From Gamarada debralockiae (taxonomy: Eukaryota > Ascomycota > Leotiomycetes > Helotiales > Hyphodiscaceae): a stretch of 64,000 bases of DNA. A program made the position numbers and the translations under genes. Below the pieces are notes generated by a model. The model was given only the letters and a program-made list of their open reading frames with translations, was not told where the DNA came from and ran no database searches. Each line of letters begins with the position of its first letter. The first letter of the stretch is position 1. Below are positions 35,074 through 45,653 of this stretch, one piece after another. The stretch is from contig NXFV01001380.1 of assembly GCA_002803225.1 (NCBI GenBank), positions 1-64,000 of the forward strand, in the 5' to 3' direction.

Positions 35074-35691
35074 ATGAAGTTCGAGAATTGCAAATTGCCT
35101 CTTCTCCTGTGTTGCATTTCTTTGGTTATTGCGCAAGATGCCTTCAATGCCATCCGCAACACACTCGCTCACTACCCTCTCGCCATCGATGGGAAGCAAT
35201 TCTCAGACCTGTCCCTAGTCTTCACACCGGATGCCGTCGCCAACGTGAGTTTTCTAGCCTCAAGTAGTCAGTCTGTAGGAACTAACCGGCTTTCAAGTAC
35301 TCCGCACCACTCAACGTTTTGACCGGCCTACCAATGATTGAGTCCGTGTTAGAGGCCAATCTCCGGCCTGTTTCAACCCAGCATTCTTACGGCACGCAAC
35401 TGATCGAGATCTACGGGAACGGAACAGCGGATACCATAACTTAGTACGTCTCTCTCAACGCCCTCTTCTCCAAAGATCTAATCAAGTCATAGTTACACGG
35501 CATCACATTTCGGCGCTGGCATTTATGAGGGAGATGTCTACTATGCGTACGGAAAGTATGTGGACCATTTAGTCGAGACGACGGTTGGATGGAGAGTTGA
35601 TAAGAGGCATTTGATCTATATGGGTGCTGGACAAGGTAATATTCAGATTTTCACGGGCACGGTGAATGCAACGGGCTCGCCATCTTCTTGA
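35074..35691 (+). CDS. Secreted SnoaL/NTF2-like protein
   Basis: Exons 35074-35244, 35298-35443 and 35493-35691, with introns of 53 and 49 bp (GTGAGT...TCAAG and GTACGT...CATAG), give 171 residues. A signal peptide spans about residues 1-21 (LPLLLCCISLVIAQ). The mature part fits the cone-shaped NTF2-like/SnoaL fold: an N-terminal helix with DGKQFSDLSLVFTPDAVAN, then ALTGL-like helix text, and strands ending in YAYGKYVDHLVETTVGWRVD and RHLIYMGAGQGN. Proteins of this kind are common small secreted fungal proteins with mostly unknown ligand or reaction. It has few cysteines outside the leader. The neighbour downstream is convergent. Confidence 0.75.
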
Positions 35692-35728
35692 ACAGGAGGG
35701 GTGCTGCTAGTTAGGAAATAATTTGTAC

Positions 35729-36713
35729 TCAACGAAGGAGGTACCCAATTTTAGTGCATATGAAGCCCTTGTGATACGCAAGATTTTGAATTGTCCTCGA
35801 AAGTTCGAGCTTCAAGTTTGAACGCTTCAAAATTTGGGATCGCCATTTGACATTAAGTTCTTCTGGATCTAGAGTATGGCTTTTATTTTCCAATATACGA
35901 ATAATGAGTACCTTCATCATCGGTTTCTGGTGGCAGACATTCTTGGTGATCCGACTTGAGGCATCAGATCGAGTTTTGGAAGTCGAAGTCGTCTTCAAAC
36001 GACGAGATATATTCTTTGGTCGAACTTTTGCCTTCGAATTCCGAGCCACAGTGCCGGATGCAGAAATAGGCGTCATATCTCCAAAGGCAGCAAATGCCTT
36101 GGTAATCATCCTCTTTCTCTTCAAGTCATTTTCCTTTCCAGGTACAAATGCTACCTCGAAAATTTCACTGTATCAATCCGTTAGCATCTATTGTCGGAAA
36201 ATTTGGATAAAAGGGGTTGAAGCTGAAAGGAAAACCTACACTGTATCTCCAGTGGATAATTGCCCGCCACTCTTCCGTTCAAAGAGAAAAGTCTGAGCAA
36301 ACCCCACTACGCCTACGAGACCTTGCGGATCTACCTTGAAAGTCGGGCTTGCTGTCTAGAATCTCTAATACGAGGAATTCTTTTCGGAAATCGGTGTTGA
36401 ATTTCTTGAAGCCTGCGAAGTTGAGGATGGTTTCATCTTCGCTATTCAGCTGTCAGTAACTCTTGAAACTGGGGGTTCTCATATGCGAGGGGGGATATAA
36501 AAGACTAAAACGTACAAGACAGAAATATCCTGGGAGAAGTGCTCCTTGATTATAATTGCAACTTTCCCATCCGATGGGTTCTGATGAATAGCACTAAGCC
36601 GATTTGAGTCAGTATTTAGCTCTCTAGGCTCTCGCTTTTTCGAGGTGGACTTACTTGTCAATCTCTTCTACGAACTGAAGGAAGGGCTTCATAGCAGGTG
36701 TATGAGCGGGCAT
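35729..36713 (-). pseudogene. Uncharacterised gene with one frameshift
   Basis: Minus strand, four exons: 36713-36655, 36593-36516, 36441-36240 and 36167-35729. Introns of 61, 74 and 72 bp keep phase. The protein begins MPAHTPAMKPFLQFVEEID, continues NAIHQNPSDGKVAIIIKEHF and ETILNFAGFKKFNTDFRKEF, and reads GLVGVVGFAQTFLFERKSGG after a shift. Within exon 3, EILDSKP must jump one frame to TFKVDPQG; one extra C in a CCC run near 36347 would explain it. The C-terminal 110 residues are basic (KRKRMITKAF, SKAKVRPKNISRRLK), perhaps nuclear. I do not recognise the family; the first half may be an NTF2-like fold. It is either a recent pseudogene or a sequencing error in an intact gene. Confidence 0.5.
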
Positions 36714-38000
36714 ACTGAAACCAATAAATGCACTCCTTGACTCGTTTACTAAATTCTCCTGATGCTTGAAAAACTGTGAGAGCAAGTTGTCGCCGAAATA
36801 TGAACTTCATTTATGTATATACATTTCCAACTCAGCCCATCTGTAGAGTGAGGACCTAAGACTGAAAAAAGGCTGCCTCCCTTTTCAATACTGTAGGATG
36901 TCGGGCTGTCATTTCATGAATCGGGGCCCTCCTATTGGGTGACAAATTGGAGCCCCAGTATGCTCGATTCGCACCTACTGTTCCTGAAACCGTATCGCAC
37001 TTCCCTTTTTGGAGCAGGTCGTTTTGCTTACAACAAAAGATGCCGGTAATGTTAAATGTAGGCGCTTCAACGCTCAACTGTGCATGTTCAGCGAGAGTAT
37101 GTTAATTGCCATCCTGAATAGTTGGTAGTGATGATGAATGGGTGTTTTGTGGTCTCGCGAGTTATGTCGACCGAAAATGGTAGGAAGGGGTGGACTAGGG
37201 CAAAATTAGGAATTAGCGCCAGTATAACCCCACCCTTCTCTCGATTTGAAATTTCGCGAGGAGAGTTTCCTTCGTTCCTTTTCGTCCTCGATTCTCGCCA
37301 CAGGAGACAAACTCGCGGAAGTCCAGCACCATTGCACGTCGATGAGGATTGCCGGATATATGCATGTTGACCGCGGGAATGGTTCTACTCACTTCATCCT
37401 CCATCCTTACATTTGATTTTATGGCCTGGCATGTGTCGTGTCAATCCGTGCCATTCTTCAATGTTCATTCCCGTTCTCATCGTTAGTGTTTCCTTCATCT
37501 TCGAACCTTTCCACGCTCTGGCGGTTGCGAGTTGATGATTGTTCCCCCGAAACTTCTAGAGGGCTATGTGGGGATAGAAGAGAATAGAAACATTGAAAAG
37601 AAAATATCCTCACGCTTTAATGGCCATCACGCTTTTGATATCCTACGTTCGTAACTGTCGCTGAGAAATCGTCGATTGCGATTTGCATTAGTCAGCACCA
37701 GAAAGTGTGTGGTGCATGGTTATGGACGAAACATCCAATGGAAAAAGGGAAGCTCTTCGGATACAAGCTAAAAACTTGACCCAACTAGGCAATCAATGAT
37801 TAGTAAGCGGCAGCTTCCACATATTCCTGGCGCCTGTCCCATAGAGCCTCCTCTCATGTCAGCACTTTAGTCTCACCTCATAGTCGAGGAGGCAGCTATG
37901 TAAGCGTCGTTTAAAGTTTTTCCTTGTTCAAAATGCGTTTCGCTCTTCGCACTTTAACTTTGGACATACTGAAAGCGTTTGGCAAAACAAAAGTCTCGAC
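36714..38000. other. Intergenic region
   Basis: No supported gene. Short frames occur on both strands. The last 100 bases are the probable leader of the methyltransferase. Confidence 0.5.
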
Positions 38001-39099
38001 ATGGCATCCAGCGAATATGAACCTGTCAATGGCAAGCAGAATGAGAACTACGTCCTCTCGAGTGGAGGATATGCTGCTACTGCAAGGTAAGATTACTATT
38101 CTCACTTTTCAAGGCTTCATTACACCCCAATCACTGCTGTGTGAGCTTCTTGGCTTACCGGAAACAGACTGAACTTTCAATACTACCTCTGGGGTCAGCA
38201 GACAGGGTATCAAATCAGTCCGTCAGTCCCTGTCAACAAGGAGAACCTTCTGATAGCCGATGTTGGCACCGGCACTGGGTACATATTCCTCCGCCTTCCT
38301 TGAGCATACCAGAAAGCTTACACAACCCGGCATCTGGTTGGTCAACCTCAGCCACGAAGTCCCCGCCTCAACAACGCTCCATGGCTTCGACCTCAAGACT
38401 GATCTCCTGCCCCGCGCCGAATGGCTTCCATCTAACGTCAGCTTCCACGAACTCAACATCTTCGAGCCCGTTCCAGAGCAGTTTGTTGGAAAGTATGATG
38501 TTGTCCACTTCCGCTTCCTCACACCCGTGGTCCAGAACGGTGATCCGAGTCCGCTTATCAAGTGTGCTTTGAAGTTGCTGAGTATGTATTGTTGGGCTGA
38601 GCACTTGTGAAAATCAGCTGACAATGGTTTTGATAACAGAGCCTGGCGGTCTCCTGCAATGGGATGAACGCGACCCTGCGATTAGAGCCTATGGCGCAGA
38701 CAAGACTGGCGCTATGCAAGTCCTGGTCGACGGGGTCCAAGACGTGGGTCAGAAAGTTGGTGGTAACTTCGAGTATGTTCCTCCTTAACCTGTTACTCCG
38801 AGCATCCACTGACTTGAACAAATAGTTGGGTCCCAGCTTTGGATACAGCTTTCAAGACTTGCGGCCTCGAGGTCGTTGAATTCAAGAGACATCATGTTCC
38901 AAAGGAGATGCTGGGCTACAATACAGATCTCATGTTCCAAACACTCACTGAGGGGAGCTATGGATTAGATCGTATGTTTGGCACCGTGACAGGAAATGCA
39001 TTGAGGAAGAAGATCGATGACGCCTATGTGGAGCATAGACTTCATGGTACTGTCATTGAAGCCGACTTAGTGGTTTGTCTTGGCAGAAAGGCTGGATGA
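38001..39099 (+). CDS. SAM-dependent methyltransferase (LaeA-like family)
   Basis: Five exons: 38001-38086, 38168-38278, 38313-38581, 38640-38772, 38826-39099; 290 residues in continuous phase. The family text is clear: LSSGGYAATAR-LNFQYYLWGQQ, the SAM-binding motif ADVGTGTG (59-66), LHGFDLK, FHELNIFEPVP, YDVVHFRFL and PGGLLQWDE. Such class I methyltransferases often modify fungal secondary metabolites or, in the LaeA branch, affect their regulation; the substrate cannot be inferred. The second intron is only 34 nt (GTACAT...ACCAG). It leaves five extra residues (KLTQP) between GTGTG and IWLVNL, where family members normally run straight on. This suggests a damaged acceptor or an unusual mini-intron. 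No other biosynthetic genes are next to it. Confidence 0.72.
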
Positions 39100-39826
39100 A
39101 GCTGAGACACTAACTCATACGATTTCACCGGAGCTCTGCTGGGAAAATTAGAGCTGAGACTTTAGAACTGATGAGGGTAGCAATACAGAACTATCAGAAA
39201 TGCTTGAACAATCCAAACTCGACGATCTAACGATCCAAAATCGTACGCCGTTTTCGAATACTATCACGTGATGAACCCTTATTTTCTCTCTCATATGGAA
39301 GTCTACAGTCGGTTGCAAAATCGGCTTCTCCCTTGAACACTCTTTTTTCAAGAATCTCAGCCCCATTTTAATAAAGGAATCCCCAGGCGCCTTCTATTCT
39401 AGACCCGTTCTAGCGTCAGGCATCATTGTAATATGGTCGGTCACATTACCAAACTCTGCTGAAATTCTGCTCTATTTAGATATAGCGCTAGAACCCCCAC
39501 ACTTCTCCCCCTGTAGATAAATTTAAATTCGATAACTTTACTAGAGTAAAGAACTAAAGTCTTTAATTAATCGATTATTAGAAAGAGTAGAGTAGGAAAA
39601 GTAGAGGGTGGATCCAGCCAGCCATTGCTTGCTTGTCGTGGTCAAGGTATGAGTCATCAAACCACGGAGAGAGGGCACCGCCACGTTCGTTGATATTCAT
39701 AACCTGTAATAGTACGATCTCAACGTAAGAGCGATCGTAAAACTGCGTTCTTCATATCCGCCTGGCAAACCTCTTATTTTTACCTCATCTCAATCGTCAC
39801 CTTTCGGCATCTTTGTTGACGGAGCT
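39100..39826. other. Intergenic region with an AT-rich block
   Basis: Promoter region of the STAND receptor. A TA-rich stretch at about 39518-39600 (containing ttaattaatcgattatta) stands out from its surroundings and could be a remnant of a repeat or mobile element. No terminal repeats were found. Confidence 0.4.
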
Positions 39827-42800
39827 ATGGCTGAATTGGGAGTAGTATCCGGTGTTATTAGCATTGTCTCATTCGGCATACAGATAACCCAAGGACTTCT
39901 GAAGTACTATGGATCCTGGAAGGACCAAGATAATGATGTCTCAAACATGTGTGCATCCCTCGATAGCCTGTCCAGAACTTTAACGGTCCTCTCCGAAACT
40001 ATCCAAAGATACGCTACATCTGGCATGCGGATAGAGAACAGTGTGGTGGAGAATGTCGATCGTGTTCATGAGGCAGTCAAGAAGCTTGAAGACAAATTAA
40101 GAAAAGTACAGGGCACAGTATCTCCTAAGCCAGGAGTGCGAGCGGCAATGCGACGCCACGTACGCAGAGCGTGGTATCCATTTCAAGGAGAAACGCTGAG
40201 CAAAATCCAACAAGTCGTTTCTGAGGCTCGTTCAAACCTCGCTGTGGCTTTACAAGTCCTACAAGTGTGCGTATACCTAGAATTTATCGGCGTTGTTTTG
40301 CAATGATTAAGCTAATTCGGAAGTCCAGCGAGGGTATCTCGGACATTCGCCCCGAAATCAAGTTGCTTGTGCGCTGGAAAGAAGGTACTACCCGTTCCGC
40401 ATAATTTCCTGGCTCTCATCGAGTGCGAATAACTAACGCGCATTTAAGACGAAGAAACTAGAAGCATACTGCATTGGTTGTCATCAGTAAATTTCTGGTT
40501 AAAGCAGGAGGATGTGCTCAAACAAAGAGAACATGGAACTGGGCAATGGTTACTTGAACATTCTGACTTTCTTGAGTGGGAGAAAGGAGATAAGGAGACG
40601 ATTTGGTGTCGAGGAAGCCGTGAGTTGTGCTTGCATTAGTTGAACGCTAGAACTATGTCCATCGAAAACTAACTAGCTGTCAGCTGGTGTTGGCAAGACT
40701 GTGCTTGCGTAAGTTGAACCTTTATTACAGATAGGGACCATCGAGATTGACCGTTAAGGTCGGCTGTGGTCGAATTTCTTGAAAGCGATTTGCCGGTCCC
40801 ACGCATAGGGCTTGCATTCATCTACTGCAATCACAAAGAGAATTTGGCGCAAAGCATCGAATACTTTCTCGGCGCAATCGTCCGGCAGTTGGTAGAGCAA
40901 AGGCGGGCCATCCCAAAGGAAGTACGCACTCTTTATGAAAAGCACCATGGGAAAGAGACAAAACCCACCCGTGAGGAGTATGTGGACTTGCTTCGGTCTT
41001 TGTCTCAGAAATGCTCTGAGGTGTATGTTGTTATCGATGCACTGGACGAATGCATAGATAAGAACGGACGGATCATTTGGAACGGTCTTCTTTCTGAGTT
41101 GAAGAGCTCTGTCTCCAACCTGCGTCTGCTATTCACATCAAGAAATATCGAAGATATTGCAGGCATCTTAACGGGGTCGACTTGCATCCCAATACGTGCT
41201 AGCGAGGGGGACATCCAAGCCTATGTTCAAGCACAGGTTAAGTCTGAAGAATCTCTGCTTCAAATTTGTGAACAGGATCTCGACCTACAATACAAGATTC
41301 CGCAAGCGGTTGCATCGAAGGCTGAGGGAATGTAAGTTCTATTCTATTTTATTTGTACTTCGCTTCAATTAGGGTACTGATTTATCTAAGTTTTCTAACT
41401 GCTCGACTCCATGTTGAGTTCCTGGCTTCAAAGGACAATCCTAGAGCTGTCAAAAACGCATTAAATGCTCTGCCATCGACGCTAGACGAGAACTATGAAG
41501 AAGCCATGAATAGAATTAAGCGACAGCCTACAGAATCACTTGCTTTGAAGGTATTATCGTGGATAGTATACGCAGTTAGGCCTCTCCAACTCCAAGAGGT
41601 CCGGCATGCCATAGCTATCGATGAACTTGAGCCTGATGATCGATCTATTCCCGAGGACTGTCTCACACCACCAAGTAAAATCATCAACGCATGTGCGGGG
41701 ATGATAAGATTTGACGAAGAAAGTAAGGTGGTCGGCTTGGTTCATAAAACCACACAAGAATACTTCGACAGGAACGGCACGAAGCATTTCCCACATGCAC
41801 ACCAGGATATCGGAAAAACTTGTCTCAAATATTTATCGCTCGATGTGTTTAGTGAGGGCTACTGCCCTACCGATAAACTGTTCGAACGTCGACTGAAAGA
41901 AAACGCACTACTTGACTATGCCGCTCGAAGCTTGGGTAGCCATATGCCTAAAGGAATGGACCACAGTCTTCGGGATCTGGCATTAAAGGTTTTCCTAGAC
42001 GAGCGCAAAATATCATGTGCAAGTCAAGTCTTGCTTGTTGACAAAGGGTTGAGGTTTTCTGAATATAGCCAGGTATTTCCTAAGAATTTTCAGGGTTTAC
42101 ATTATACAGCCTATTTTGGGCTGACAGCCATAATCAAGCTGCTGCTCGACATCAGCAAGGTGAATGTAGACTCGAAGGACTCGTACAGTCGAACGCCAAT
42201 ATCATATGCTGCGGAGAGAGGGCACGAGGCAGTAGTTCGGCTGCTAGTGGACCACGGAGCAGACGTCAACGCGAAGGACGATGGTGGAAGAACGGCGCTA
42301 CACTTGGCAGCTCCCATGGGGCACGAGGCAGTAGTTCGGCTGCTAGTGGACCGTGGAGCGGACATCAACACCAAGGACAATAATGGAAGGACGGCGCTAC
42401 GGTTGGCAGCTTTCAGAGGGCACAAGGCAGTAGTTCGGCTACTAGTGGACCGCGGAGCGGACGTCAACGCGGAGGACAAATATAGAAGGACGGCGCTACA
42501 CTGGGCAGGTCCTAGAGGGCACGAGGCAGTAGTTCGGCTGCTAGTGGACCACGGAGCAGACGTCAACGCGAAGGACGATGGTGGAAGAACGGCGCTACAC
42601 TTGGCAGCTCCCATGGGGCACGAGGCAGTAGTTCGGCTGCTAGTAGACCACGGAGCGGACGTTAACGCGAAGAACGATAATAGAGGGACGGCGCTACACT
42701 GGGCAGCTCTTATAGGGCACGAGACAGTAGTTCGGCTGCTAGTGGACCGTGGAGCGGACGTTAACGCGAAGAGCAAATATGGAGGAACGGCGCTGCACTT

Positions 42801-42960
42801 GGCAGCTTCTGGAGGGCACGAGGCAGTTGTTCGGCTACTAGTGGACCGCGGAGCGGACGTTAACGCGAAGGGCAAAGATGGAGGAACGGCGCTGCACTTG
42901 GCAGCTTCTGGAGGGCACGAGGCAGTGGTGCGGCTGCTTAAATCAGCTGGAGCCTCTTGA
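39827..42960 (+). CDS. STAND/NLR-like receptor: N-terminal fungal domain, NACHT, ankyrin repeats
   Basis: Six exons: 39827-40266, 40329-40384, 40449-40619, 40684-40708, 40759-41331, 41391-42960; 944 residues. Residues 1-150 match the fungal N-terminal STAND domain (MAELGVVSGVISIVSFGIQ). The NACHT domain has the P-loop GSPGVGKT (221-228), split by two introns around a 25-nt exon, and a Walker B at about 318-327 (VVIDALDE). A winged-helix-like region carries PLQLQEVRHAIAI and LVHKTTQEYF. From about residue 655 come nine ankyrin repeats, eight of them nearly identical. In fungi such proteins act in non-self recognition and programmed cell death. Two in-frame acceptors for the last intron lie 18 nt apart (ATTAG at 41372 and CTAAG at 41390); the later was chosen because it gives FLTARLHVEFL. 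No frame breaks were found. Confidence 0.88.
42184..42957 (+). repeat. Array of eight near-identical 99-bp ankyrin units
   Basis: Each 33-codon unit reads RTALHLAA..GHEAVVRLLVD.GADVNAK with a few variable positions. The DNA of 42217-42347 is repeated without a mismatch at 42514-42644, offset 297 bp (three units). Codon use is the same in all units, so the similarity is at DNA level and not only selection on protein. Confidence 0.92.
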
Positions 42961-43053
42961 CGACACAGGTCGCAAAGACTTCATACATTTGCCTACCGTA
43001 CTAATTGGCACATAAGAGAATAGCTGCCAGTTAAGAGTCTACTCAGATAAGGC

Positions 43054-43250
43054 CCTATTCTATTCGGAAAAAGCTGCAAAAACTTACCTAAGATATTACC
43101 TACTTGACACCGCCTACAATTCAGGGGCTTCAGGCTTCAAGACGCTGGAACTACAGTACAGGGTGTTATAGGGTGTTTTACCCGAAATCGCATAAGACAC
43201 TATTCTAATCTCGAATAAGCTGCAAAAAATTGCATAAGATATTATCTTAT
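43054..43250 (+). repeat. Degenerate direct repeat downstream of the receptor gene
   Basis: About 50 bases at 43054-43103 (cctattctattcgg, aagctgcaaaaa, taagatatta) recur in altered form at 43199-43250 (actattctaatctcg, aagctgcaaaaaa, taagatatta). Between them lies gggtgtt twice. It may be part of an old repeat element; no coding part was seen. Confidence 0.5.
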
Positions 43251-43729
43251 TGGTAACATTATATGTCATCAAACTCTATTTTCTAGAGTGCCTGGGGGAT
43301 CGCGCTAATATATACCAGCAAGTGTTACCACCAACTCATGGCAAGAATCTCCTCGAATATTTGAGAATTTGAACTGCGGGGATTCCACACGTTCGCGTTC
43401 AGCATAGCAGAAAGCCCCCAAAATACGGGCTGGAAATCACGTAACGTGGAAGACGAGGCTGTGTCTGAACGTCTCGAAATTTTATGTTTCCAACTTCTCG
43501 AAACTATCTAACATCCTTCCACTTCATGTTAAAATGTTGGAGGATTCAGAATATTCCGCTGGGTCGATCGCAAATTGTATAATTACCGTCCTCTTATCTG
43601 TCATATGGTATTCGTACGTCACAGTGCTTTACTGCTCGTGACGCTCCAGACAGAATATACGACCATTTCCACCCCGATTTCGAAACCGCCATAACCAACG
43701 CTACAAAAGACCAGCCTTTAGGTTGAAGC
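43251..43729. other. Spacer before the HET pseudogene
   Basis: No gene seen in this stretch. Confidence 0.5.
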
Positions 43730-45653
43730 TATGCCGCCGATGCAAAGTTTTGAAGTACAGTTTCTGCAGGCGCAAGAATAAGATCTCTCATTACCTGATC
43801 TGAAATCTTTGGAACTGTCTGCCGCGAGCGGCTGTTGGATGTGTAAGAAGGTGTATGGCCAGTACTGGAAATTGAGGGAAGAGCATGAGAATCTACCTGA
43901 TGTAGATTTTTGGAGCTCAGCGCAGGAGAGTAAATTCACCCAGCTTGAAGATGATCTGAGGGTATTGTTGTGGTATAAAGATGTGGTTAAGACTAAGACG
44001 GGATATCTGGACCATATTGATGGAAGTGAGTGTGCAAAATGATTTACTTTTGGCTATTCAAGGCTGAAGAAGCATCCGCTGAAGCTGCCTATCCGTACCA
44101 TATTTATGGGCCCAGGCGACGGGATATCTAACCCAGTCCTCTCACTTCATCCGCCACTGATATTGTCAAGTCCTGGCTTGAGATGTTCAAGCAAGAGCAC
44201 AATTGCTATCAGTGTCAGTCCACGAGTCTCCCTACCCGAGTGATTGATGTCAGCAAAAAAAGGCCTTGTCTTTTGGTCTCGAACGGTTTGAAAGCGCCAT
44301 ATATATATATCCCTGAGCCACTGCTGGGGAGAAGTATCCACAACCACCACAAAGAGGTCAACAATCGAGGACAGAACAGCTGAAATCTCAATGGAAGATC
44401 TCCCAAAGCTCTTCCAAGAAACAATAACGGTTACCCGCTTGCTCAAAGTCAGATATTTATGGATTGATTCATTGCGCATCATTCAAGATTCGGCAGAGAC
44501 TGGGCATCCGGAGCAGCAAAGATGGTGGATATTTACTGGCGATCCTTTTTGACAATATTTGCATTAGATGCCAGAAACAGCCATGAAGGCATCTTCGGCA
44601 CAAGATCCATTCTGGCTGATAGCAGTCACGGCCTTCCGGAGACAGGAATACTTCCAAAAGTCACCTGTGTAAAAGAGCAAGGGCTCTTCAAGAGCAACTG
44701 CTCTCTCGAATATTATACTACAGCAACAAAGAGGTGCTGTGGGAATGCCTGGTCTGCACTGCAAGGGAAGGCAGTCATAGGATCACTGCGGCAAGAATAG
44801 TCCCATACTCTCGAGAGAGGTACAAGTATTCTGATGTAAAGCGACGGCTTGTCCTAGATCCAGGGCCGACTCCATCATTGCCTCTATCGTCTGCCGAGGA
44901 TTGGCACAAAATTGTCGTTGAGTATACACGTTGCCAATAGACCAAGCCAAGCGATAAACTACCGACTTTATCAGAAATAGCGACTATATTTCAACAAAGA
45001 ACTGGCTTTACGTACCTCACTGGCCTATGGAAAGAAGATATGAGGGTTTTTGTGGTATTTATCCCTAAGCTCTGAAACGGCTCACCTCCCCACTATTCGG
45101 ATGTGAACTGTCGTGGCCCATCTTGGTCACGGACATCATGTCATCGCCCTGTGGCATATGCCACAGTCGTGGGCTATGAAAGCGCCTCCATTCAGAGGAT
45201 TAATGACCTAAGCCTCGTTCCTCCGTCGATTTCTCAGCTGGATACAAATCCAATGGGTGAAGTAACCAGCGCTTCAATAAACATTCGAGCAATGACGAGA
45301 TCATCACATTTACAAGGTCCCCGTACAACTATCGGAGATGTAGAGTCTTAGATATCGGGCGTGTCAAAAGAGAGCCATCGGGTACAATGATGCTTGATGA
45401 CCCGGATCATCTCCTCGCAGAGGCCAGAGAGATTGGAAAGATTCCATGCACAGCAGTGTTGATCTGCAAAAGAGGTATAAAATCATTCGATGTCGATCGA
45501 CCTTTAGAACAGATCCGGTACTTTCTGATTGTCATTGGGAATGCAGAACAGCCGGGAGCCTGGAGGAGGATTGGACTAGGCCAGATTGAAAACTGCAGCC
45601 TCGATTATTGGAAGGGCAATAAAAGATTTGATGATTGTTTGGACACTGGTTAA
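43730..45653 (+). pseudogene. HET-domain (heterokaryon incompatibility) pseudogene
   Basis: Fragments of one HET protein occur in order on the plus strand in changing frames. The N-terminal part is MPPMQSFEVQFLQAQE, an in-frame TAA, then LPDLKSLELSAASGCWMC. The HET start block is LPTRVIDVSKKRPCLLVSNG with LKAPYI near 44230. The next conserved block is ISMEDLPKLFQETITVTRLL then VRYLWIDSLRIIQDS near 44400-44490. A C-terminal segment at 45387-45653 reads DDPDHLLAEAREIGKIPC. Stops and shifts lie near 43771, 44040, 44550, 44680, 44800 and 45075. Intact family members trigger cell death after fusion of incompatible hyphae. Too many breaks exist for introns to explain all of them. Confidence 0.72.

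Noticed and set aside
38001..39099. Secondary-metabolite gene cluster around the methyltransferase
   Set aside because: No polyketide synthase, peptide synthetase, terpene cyclase or P450 lies near it in this window.
39518..39600. AT-rich block as a transposon remnant
   Set aside because: No terminal repeats, target duplication or coding part could be found.
42111..42875. 254-codon minus-strand open frame
   Set aside because: Antisense of the ankyrin repeats, with a 33-codon period that only mirrors the real gene.
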